From assembly GCA_945637645.1 (NCBI GenBank), contig CALZDK010000097.1:1-7413 (forward strand): a DNA stretch of 7,413 bases. Reading direction: 5' to 3'. Numbering within the stretch: position 1 is the stretch's first letter; every line of letters begins with the position of its first letter. Source of the DNA: an uncultured Prevotella sp. (GTDB lineage Bacteria; Bacteroidota; Bacteroidia; Bacteroidales; Bacteroidaceae). The notes under the pieces are model-generated. The model saw nothing but the letters and a program-made list of their open reading frames with translations, was not told the DNA's origin and did no database searches. Positions 1-5,056 of this stretch are shown here, piece after piece. Both the position numbers and the translations under genes were made by a program.

Positions 1-185
1 CCCATCTGTTTATTTCCATTCTCATCTTCCCTGAGATCCCTTCCTTATTGCATTCGGAAAGTTTGGTTTGGAGAGGCATTGGAAAATGAGTGTCATAGGG
101 ACATACCTTGGTTCACTCTTTCGGGTCGATGAACCTGTCCGTGGGATTCTCAAATTGAAGGATTGGTATGTGTGGATTTTTTCGA

Positions 186-206
186 GTTAACAGTTAACAA
201 GTTAAC
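186..206. repeat. three GTTAAC hexamers in 21 bases
   Basis: The self-complementary hexamer GTTAAC occurs at 186-191, 193-198 and 201-206, separated by one and two A's. It is a short tandem repeat of palindromic units. It could be simple intergenic repeat sequence or a binding-site cluster; nothing here decides. Confidence 0.5.
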
Positions 207-220
207 CTTGGGGTGCGAAA

Positions 221-246
221 GTTTGTTTCCTCGGGAGGTAGCAAAC
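221..246. other. imperfect stem-loop of unknown role
   Basis: GTTTG (221-225) pairs with CAAAC (242-246), and CCTC (229-232) pairs with GAGG (235-238). Between them is a U-A pair, a possible G-U wobble on the plus strand and one mismatch. The apical loop is tight. No T-tract follows on either strand, so it does not look like a terminator. It sits in a non-coding block beyond the trpS terminator and I cannot assign it to a known RNA family. Confidence 0.4.
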
Positions 247-301
247 GACGCCTCGCGACAGACGTGTTACAGCCCCTCAGACCCGCTCTGCAAAGAATGC
301 G

Positions 302-336
302 AAAAAAGTCGGGCTGTCCGTATGGATGACCCGACT
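302..336 (-). terminator. intrinsic terminator of trpS
   Basis: Seven-bp perfect GC-rich arms, AGTCGGG at 307-313 and CCCGACT at 330-336, with a 16-nt loop that can form a small inner TCC/GGA pairing. On the minus strand the stem is followed by TTTTTTC. It lies about 30 nt after the trpS stop. The other side of the stem carries TCTTTT, so it could also stop transcription arriving on the plus strand. Confidence 0.88.
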
Positions 337-367
337 CTTTTGTTTCAATTGATTTGTCAACTGAAAA

Positions 368-1453
368 TTATTTCTTGTATTTAGCTGCTTGGCTGCGGAT
401 GAGTTCGATGTCGTCGAAATAGTTTATTTGCATTGCCTTGCGCACCTCGTCCATTGTCTGTGCGGCAGTCTCGCGGGCTTTTTCCGTTCCTTTCTTCAGA
501 ATGTTGTAAATCTCGGGAATGTCCTGCTCAAACTCGTGACGACGTTGGCGCATTGGCTCAAGGAACTTGTTGAGCACCTCGTTGAGGAACTTCTTGCATG
601 TGCCGTCGCCGATGCCTCCATGAACATAGTGCTCCTTCAGCTCTTCCAGGTTCTTGTATTCGGGCCAGAAAGCGGCGAAGTCCTCGTCGGTGCTAAATGC
701 CTCAAGATAGGTGAACACGGCATTTCCTTCGAGGTGTCCCGGCTCGTCCATGCTCATTCGAGGTTCGCCGTTCGACATTTTCTTCACCTTTTTCCACACG
801 TCGTTGGCAGAGTCGCTGAGATAGATGCAGTTGCCGAGGCTCTTGCTCATCTTTTCCTTTCCGTCGGTGCCAGGGAGTCGGCGTGCGGTGGCGTTCTCTG
901 GCAGCATTATCTCTGGCTCAACAAGTACTGGAGCATAGGTTTGGTTGAAGCGGCGTACGAGTTCGCGTGTCACTTCGAGCATTGGCTCCTGGTCTTCTCC
1001 GGCGGGCACTGTGGTTGCCTTGAAGAGAGTGATGTCGGCTGCCTGGCTCACTGGATAGCAGAAGAAGCCGAGTGGAATGTTAGCCTCGAAGTTGCGCATC
1101 TTTATCTCAGTCTTTACGGTAGGGTTGCGCTGTACGCGGCTAACGGTGATGAGGTTCATCAGATAGGTTGTCAGTTCAGCCAGTTCCGGTATTTGGCTTT
1201 GGATGAAGAGAATGCACTTCTCGGGGTCGAGTCCTGCCGCGAGGTAGTCGAGAGCCACCTCGATGATGTTCTGTCTGATTTTCTCAGGGTTGTCGGCGTT
1301 GTCGGTCAGTGCCTGTACGTCAGCCATAAAGACAAACATCTTGCTGAAGTCACCCGCGTTTTGCAATTCCACTCTCCGGCGCAGAGAGCCAATATAGTGT
1401 CCCAAGTGGAGTTTACCCGTTGGGCGGTCGCCTGTGAGGATTACTTTTTCCAT
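368..1453 (-). CDS. trpS: tryptophan--tRNA ligase (TrpRS)
   Basis: This cytoplasmic class Ic synthetase activates tryptophan with ATP and charges tRNA-Trp. From the ATG at 1453 it has 361 residues, somewhat longer than the roughly 330-residue B. stearothermophilus type. The Rossmann domain opens with TGDRPTGKLHLGHYIGS, the HIGH-type motif being HLGH at 16-19. MADVQALT (43-50), YPVSQAADI (133-141) and VPAGEDQEPMLEVTREL (149-165) are the usual active-site and tryptophan-binding segments. The second signature is LPGTDGKEKMSKSLGN, with KMSKS at 201-205. The C-terminal helical domain carries the anticodon-binding region. An in-frame ATG at 1528 would add 25 residues, but that stretch overlaps the consensus promoter and starts upstream of its predicted start site, so it is rejected. 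Two tandem promoters precede the gene and an intrinsic terminator follows it. TyrRS is excluded by the GEDQ and DGKEKMSKS context. Confidence 0.96.
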   Translation of the reverse strand: MEKVILTGDRPTGKLHLGHYIGSLRRRVELQNAGDFSKMFVFMADVQALTDNADNPEKIRQNIIEVALDYLAAGLDPEKCILFIQSQIPELAELTTYLMNLITVSRVQRNPTVKTEIKMRNFEANIPLGFFCYPVSQAADITLFKATTVPAGEDQEPMLEVTRELVRRFNQTYAPVLVEPEIMLPENATARRLPGTDGKEKMSKSLGNCIYLSDSANDVWKKVKKMSNGEPRMSMDEPGHLEGNAVFTYLEAFSTDEDFAAFWPEYKNLEELKEHYVHGGIGDGTCKKFLNEVLNKFLEPMRQRRHEFEQDIPEIYNILKKGTEKARETAAQTMDEVRKAMQINYFDDIELIRSQAAKYKK

Positions 1454-1485
1454 ATATTTTTTTCTTTTGTTTCCTTTTCGCGGTG

Positions 1486-1516
1486 CAAAGGTAGTGCAAG
1501 TTGAGCGAAATACAAA
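1486..1516 (-). promoter_or_regulatory. proximal trpS promoter (consensus Bacteroidetes type)
   Basis: On the minus strand TTTG (1516-1513), a 19-nt spacer and TACCTTTG (1493-1486) again match the consensus exactly, 86 bases from the distal copy. Transcription would start near 1480 and give a leader of about 27 nt that is A-rich with no strong Shine-Dalgarno, as is usual in this phylum. The position relative to the ATG makes this the likely main trpS promoter. Confidence 0.8.
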
Positions 1517-1571
1517 ATAAAAGTTCAAAAAAAACTTTTATTTTTATTTCCGAAACGCAGCCTACCTTATC

Positions 1572-1602
1572 CAAAGGTAGTGCAAATCGAACACAATACA
1601 AA
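1572..1602 (-). promoter_or_regulatory. distal trpS promoter (consensus Bacteroidetes type)
   Basis: On the minus strand TTTG (1602-1599), a 19-nt spacer and TACCTTTG (1579-1572) match the Bacteroidetes sigma-ABfr consensus exactly. A start site near 1566 would give a leader of about 113 nt before the trpS ATG. The -7 box is also part of a short inverted repeat, CTACCTT (1562-1568) and AAGGTAG (1574-1580). Confidence 0.72.
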
Positions 1603-1627
1603 ATAAAAGTCCAAAAACTTTTATTTT
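1600..1627 (-). terminator. AT-rich hairpin at the end of the GH95 operon (distal repeat unit)
   Basis: An 11-bp perfect inverted repeat, AAAATAAAAGT at 1600-1610 and ACTTTTATTTT at 1617-1627, with a six-base loop. It abuts the TAG stop of the preceding gene. On the minus strand the descending arm ends in TTTT followed by G, so it could act as a weak terminator. It also overlaps the -33 box of the distal trpS promoter, and the same arrangement recurs 86 bases downstream. A regulatory palindrome is therefore an equally good reading. Confidence 0.5.
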
Positions 1628-2518
1628 CTACCATATATCCATTGCCTCTACGCTCATAACGTTACTTTCCTTAATGCCACTTGGTGAAGTGATTTTTATG
1701 GTGGTTGTTTTAAAAGGTGAGATGGTGAAACGGCGGCATGCCTGTTCGTCCATCTGTCCGCTGCATGTGTAGTAAAGTCCATTCACTGTTATCTGCGTGC
1801 CAGGTTTCATGCCGCGGAGTGTCACGCGTGCCCAGCCTCGGAAGGCGAAGGGCGAGAGATAGGTCAGTGATGTGGGACTGCTGTCAGCGAGGCGGCAGGT
1901 GTAGGTTTTCCTGATATGTTGCGGACGATATTCGCTTACAAAGTCTGTTGACGTTGTAGTTTTCACAGGCAGTAGCCTTGGCATTGGAAGCCCGTCGATA
2001 TTCCAGTTTGCAATCATTGCCCGCGAGTTTATCGACTCTGTCTCGTATGGAGAATGGAGTGTCGTGGCAGGTGCTAATGTCCACGACCAGTTGTTGTCTG
2101 TGGAGAAGGCGAAAGACTCGCCGTTGGTGTATTTCCCATAAAGTGTCAGTGAGAGCTGCTTCTGGTCTTGCCCTTTCAGGAATGGTGAGTACCACACTGC
2201 AATAATGCAGGTGTCGTTAGCAATGAAGGGCAGTGCATTGCAAGTGACACAGTGGAGCGTTTCCTCTCCGCTATGATATGGTGCTAACACGTCGGTGGTC
2301 GTATTGTAGCCGTTTACGTAGATTGTTATTCTCCCGTTGCTCGTGGCATTGATGAATGCCTCCGAAGGCTTGTGTGGAAGGCAAATGGTGCGCAGGAACC
2401 ACAATTGCGACTCACGGCAAGAATCGTCGGCACAGACCCATTGTCGAATCCATCCCGCCGACCTTGCCGTCGTTACGTTCATTACCGTTAAAAATACGAT
2501 AAGGAGAAGTCGAATCAT
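1628..2518 (-). CDS. secreted protein with alpha-L-rhamnosidase N-terminal-like domains, no catalytic domain
   Basis: A 296-residue protein with a probable signal peptide (MIRLLLIVFLTVMNVTTARS; A-R-S before the cut). I do not recognise it as a named family. Residues about 22-150 (WIRQWVCADD, LWFLRTICLP, ITIYVNGYNTT, DTCIIAVWYSP, FAFSTDNNWSWTLAP) follow the pattern of the beta-sandwich at the N-terminus of GH78 alpha-L-rhamnosidases. Residues about 200-296 (RKTYTCRL, FRGWARVTLRGMKPGTQITVNG, YTCSGQMDEQACRRFT) look like the second beta domain of such enzymes. The (alpha/alpha)6 catalytic barrel is absent, so a binding or accessory role is inferred, not shown. It has nine cysteines after the signal peptide, including a CVTC motif at 90-93. 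Its ATG overlaps the GH95 stop (ATGA), which implies translational coupling and a shared substrate. It ends with TAG directly against a hairpin. The ORF is certain, the fold plausible, the function unknown. Confidence 0.85.
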   Translation of the reverse strand: MIRLLLIVFLTVMNVTTARSAGWIRQWVCADDSCRESQLWFLRTICLPHKPSEAFINATSNGRITIYVNGYNTTTDVLAPYHSGEETLHCVTCNALPFIANDTCIIAVWYSPFLKGQDQKQLSLTLYGKYTNGESFAFSTDNNWSWTLAPATTLHSPYETESINSRAMIANWNIDGLPMPRLLPVKTTTSTDFVSEYRPQHIRKTYTCRLADSSPTSLTYLSPFAFRGWARVTLRGMKPGTQITVNGLYYTCSGQMDEQACRRFTISPFKTTTIKITSPSGIKESNVMSVEAMDIW

Positions 2519-4899
2519 AATACCTTCTGACTTGTGCCTGCTTTAGTCTTTATTGTCTTTGTCGTTCCGTTGAACACTAATGTTATCTTGCCGTTGCATC
2601 GCGACTTGACAATCAGCTCCGTCACTTTCCCGTTGCTCCATGTCATATCCACAACATGACCTCCGCGTGCGCAGATGCCGCTCACCTGTCCCTCGTTCCA
2701 TTCCTCCGGCAGTGCGGGAAGCAGTGTTATGGTGTTGCCGTCGCCCTGTAGTAGCATCTCGCACACACCTGCCGTGCCTCCAAAGTTTCCGTCGATCTGG
2801 AATGGCGGGTGAGCGTCGAAGAGGTTAGGATATGTGCCGCCTGAGCGTCGGCGGTCAGGACCCTGATAGTTGTCAGGACTGACGTAGGTGAGAAGTTTCT
2901 GGAATATGTGGTATGCCTCCTTTGGCTTGCCGAGTCTTGCCCAGAGGTTGATGCGCCAACCTGTGCTCCAGCCTGTTGTGTAGTCGCCCTTTATCTCCAA
3001 CGATTTCTGACAGGCAGCCATAAGGTCTGGCTGTTGTGCTGTGATGTGGCTTCCGGGATAGAGTCCTATGAGATGCGACTGGTGGCGGTGTTGCCAGTCC
3101 CAGTCTTCCCAGTCGTAGTACCACTCCTGCAGGTTGCCGCGGCTTCCTATTGTGTATGGATGCAGCTTCTCCGTGGCTTCTGACATCTGTTGCTGAAAAT
3201 TCTTGTCGCAACCTAATGCCCTCGCAGCTGTCATAGTGTTCTTAAACAGCTCACGTATTATGGCGAGGTCAGCAGTTCCTCCATAGCAAGTCATTCCGTG
3301 GTAGCCTTCCGTGGTCTTGTATTCGTTTTCTGGCGATGTCGATGGTGCGGTAATAAGTTCTCCCGGCTTCTTGGGATTTTCGATGAGCCATGCAAGACAA
3401 AATTCCGCAGCTCCTTTCATCAGTGGATAGGCTGTTGTTCTCAAGTAATCCAAGTCCATGGAATAGAGGTAATGGTCCCAGAGTGCGTTCACGAGCCATG
3501 CTCCCCCCATGTTCCAGTTTGCCCATTCGGGTTTCTCGTTCTTCTCGCCCACTGGGTTTGTCATTGCCCAGATGTCGCTGTTGTGGCTTGAACACCATCC
3601 ACGGTCTATTCCGTAATAGTTCTTTGCCGTGTGTGCTCCGTTAGCGGCGAGACTGCGAATGAATCCGTCGAGAGGAGCCGCCATCTCACTGAGGTTGGCA
3701 ACCTCGGCAGGCCAGTAGTTCTCCTCAAGGTTGATGTTCACAGTGTAGTTGCCTCGCCATGGCGACCAAAGGTGTGGTGTCCAAAGTCCTTGCAGGTTTG
3801 CTGGCACACCGGGTGTGCGCGAGCTGCTGATTAGCAGGTAGCGCCCATATTGGGTGTAAAGTGTTTCGAGATAGTTGTTGCCTCCCTTGTTGTCGGTGTA
3901 GTCGCGCAGTTGTTGTTCTGTGGTGCGTGTCTCGTCGGGAGTGGGATTGCCGAGGCGAAGCTTGAAACGGCTGAAAATCTCCATATAGTCGCCCAGATGG
4001 CGGTCGCGGAGTTGCTCGTAGGAGAAGTTCACGAGATGCCATGCGTCGTCGGCTGCGTTGGCGAGATAGTCAGCTCCCTGCCTCACGGGATGCTTGTCGC
4101 TTCCGTTGAAACTTGTCTCGTTCACGAAAAAGAGAGTTGCCGTGGTTGCTCCGAGAATGGTAATCGATGAGTCTTTTGCAGTCACCTGTCCCTTGTCGGT
4201 TTTCACCGTGAGTATTGAGCAGAAATGTATCGACTGCATCTCGTCGCCTGTGGCGTGTCCTGTCACCGTGAGTTGGTTTGCCGAAGCCTTGACGGCATGC
4301 GGCGTTTGTCCTGTCAACGTTATTCTGCAGTTCAGCGCTCCCGTCTTACTTGCCTTCATGCGCATGGCTATTACCTTGTCGGGATTGGACGCGAAATACT
4401 CTCGCTCGTATGTCACGCCCTCCACGGTGTATCTGTCGCTACATATTGCCCTGTTGAGGTCAAGCTCACGATAGTAGCTTGTAGGCTTGCTCGGCAGTGC
4501 GCGTCCTCTCGGCCTTGTCAGTTCCACGTCTTCTATCTCCATTGTCAGCAGAGGCTGGTAGAACTGCGAGTTGTGCCCTTGCACGTGGAGTTGCAGCGAG
4601 TCGGCTAAGGCATAGTCTTCGTTGAAGAGGGCTTTCCTTATCTCTGGAATCCATCGAGATGCTCCTGCGTCCTCGTTGCGGTCAACGGGCTTTCCGGTCC
4701 ATAGCGTTATGTCGTTGAGGTGTATTGTGTTAATGTCTGTTCCTCCATAGATGAGCGCTCCCATCTTTCCGTTGCCGATGGGGATTGACTCCTCGAAAAA
4801 CTCCGCAGGTTTGTCATACCACAGTTTCAGTGGCATGTTCTGTGCCGTTGCTGAGATGAAAAAAATAACAGATAGTATGAGGAAGGCTATTCTGGACAT
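2515..4899 (-). CDS. secreted GH95 glycosidase (alpha-L-fucosidase / alpha-L-galactosidase)
   Basis: GH95 enzymes are inverting exo-glycosidases that remove terminal alpha-L-fucose (classically alpha-1,2-linked) or, in some members, alpha-L-galactose. The 794-residue protein starts with a signal peptide (MSRIAFLILSVIFFISATAQ, cleavage near 19-20, no lipobox Cys), so it is exported. An N-terminal beta-sandwich (about 25-280; WYDKPAEFFEESIPIGNGKMGA, HLNDITLWTGKP) is followed by an (alpha/alpha)6 barrel (about 290-705) and a C-terminal beta domain (to 794). The barrel holds GLWTPHLWSPWRGNYTVNIN (371-390), NYWPAEV, WCSSHNSDIW (435-444), PSTSPEN (519-525), LQEWYYDWED (590-599) and FQIDGNFGG (700-708). 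By comparison with Bifidobacterium bifidum AfcA, the water-activating Asn pair is Asn388/Asn390, the partner Asp is Asp703, and the general acid is probably Glu524 (Glu592 is less likely by spacing). Thr386 stands where AfcA has His419. Its stop overlaps the next gene by four bases. The family is sure; the substrate is not. Confidence 0.93.
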   Translation of the reverse strand: MSRIAFLILSVIFFISATAQNMPLKLWYDKPAEFFEESIPIGNGKMGALIYGGTDINTIHLNDITLWTGKPVDRNEDAGASRWIPEIRKALFNEDYALADSLQLHVQGHNSQFYQPLLTMEIEDVELTRPRGRALPSKPTSYYRELDLNRAICSDRYTVEGVTYEREYFASNPDKVIAMRMKASKTGALNCRITLTGQTPHAVKASANQLTVTGHATGDEMQSIHFCSILTVKTDKGQVTAKDSSITILGATTATLFFVNETSFNGSDKHPVRQGADYLANAADDAWHLVNFSYEQLRDRHLGDYMEIFSRFKLRLGNPTPDETRTTEQQLRDYTDNKGGNNYLETLYTQYGRYLLISSSRTPGVPANLQGLWTPHLWSPWRGNYTVNINLEENYWPAEVANLSEMAAPLDGFIRSLAANGAHTAKNYYGIDRGWCSSHNSDIWAMTNPVGEKNEKPEWANWNMGGAWLVNALWDHYLYSMDLDYLRTTAYPLMKGAAEFCLAWLIENPKKPGELITAPSTSPENEYKTTEGYHGMTCYGGTADLAIIRELFKNTMTAARALGCDKNFQQQMSEATEKLHPYTIGSRGNLQEWYYDWEDWDWQHRHQSHLIGLYPGSHITAQQPDLMAACQKSLEIKGDYTTGWSTGWRINLWARLGKPKEAYHIFQKLLTYVSPDNYQGPDRRRSGGTYPNLFDAHPPFQIDGNFGGTAGVCEMLLQGDGNTITLLPALPEEWNEGQVSGICARGGHVVDMTWSNGKVTELIVKSRCNGKITLVFNGTTKTIKTKAGTSQKVL

Positions 4900-4917
4900 A
4901 ATAGTGATATTGTTGGA

Positions 4918-4950
4918 AGTTATTATTTGGAAAGGCTATTAAATATCAAA
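4918..4950 (-). promoter_or_regulatory. weak candidate promoter for the GH95 operon
   Basis: On the minus strand a TTTG (4950-4947) is followed after 21 nt by TAATAACT (4925-4918), which fits only the TA part of TAnnTTTG. It lies about 20 nt before the ATG at 4899, so the geometry is right but the -7 box is poor. If real, the weak box would suit a gene needing an activator. No clear operator was seen in this 157-base gap. Confidence 0.25.
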
Positions 4951-4954
4951 TGCT

Positions 4955-5051
4955 AAAAAATAAGAATTAAGAATTAAGAAAAAGTGTGATGTCAATACTT
5001 ACTTTTGTAATTCTTGATTTTTGACTCATGTCTCTTAATTCTTAATTCTTA
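4955..5051 (-). repeat. AT-rich intergenic inverted repeat after gyrB (possible terminator)
   Basis: A perfect 19-bp inverted repeat, TAAGAATTAAGAATTAAGA at 4961-4979 and its complement at 5033-5051, encloses 53 nt. Each arm is itself built from TTAAGAA-like 7-mers in tandem. It starts five bases beyond the gyrB stop codon. Read on the minus strand, the second arm is followed by TTTTTT (4960-4955), so it has terminator layout. However, the stem is almost entirely A-U and the loop is large, so it would be weak. It may instead be a small dispersed repeat. Confidence 0.7.
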
Positions 5052-5056
5052 ACTCA

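Larger units (their letters stand above)
1..300. other. 300 bases without a supported gene
   Basis: No frame gives a recognisable protein. On the plus strand one frame is open from 35 to its TAA at 188-190 (34 codons from an ATG at 86), ending inside the GTTAAC repeat. On the minus strand a frame opens toward the window edge with ATGs at 25 and 19 (MRMEINRW-) and could be the first codons of the gene after trpS, but only eight codons are visible and no consensus promoter precedes it. Between 165 and 300 lie the GTTAAC repeat, a stem-loop and a GC-rich stretch (about 245-300) that I cannot identify. Confidence 0.5.
1486..1627 (-). repeat. tandem pair of hairpin-plus-promoter units, 86-base period
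   Basis: Two units (about 1486-1544 and 1572-1627) share the same order: inverted repeat of AAAATAAAAGT, TTTG box, 19-nt spacer, TACCTTTG box. In the first 44 bases about 38 are identical. Five of the six differences fall in the spacer and one at the edge of the hairpin loop, so boxes and stem arms are kept while the rest has drifted. The proximal hairpin has 12-bp arms at 1514-1525 and 1533-1544. Confidence 0.8.

Noticed and set aside
186..206. CRISPR-like array from the repeated GTTAAC
   Set aside because: Units are only six bases long with one- or two-base gaps, so there are no spacers.
163..384. Plus-strand 73-codon frame
   Set aside because: It runs through the GTTAAC repeat, the stem-loop and the trpS terminator and into the trpS 3' end. 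The composition is not protein-like.
389..1504. Long plus-strand open frame (371 codons) opposite trpS
   Set aside because: It is fully antisense to a clearly conserved synthetase and its translation shows no family motif. Such shadows arise when the real gene avoids certain codons.
1454..1528. 25-residue N-terminal extension of TrpS from an ATG at 1528
   Set aside because: It lies upstream of the predicted start site and its codons overlap the consensus promoter and hairpin. TrpRS proteins start just before the TGxxPTGxxHLGH motif.
1884..2195. Second minus-strand frame inside the rhamnosidase-N-like gene, as a sign of a frameshift
   Set aside because: The main frame is continuous from signal peptide to stop with consistent domain-like segments, so no frameshift is needed.
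4094..4608. Overlapping plus-strand frames opposite the GH95 gene
   Set aside because: They are antisense to a well-supported enzyme, with no motif and no promoter or ribosome-binding context of their own.
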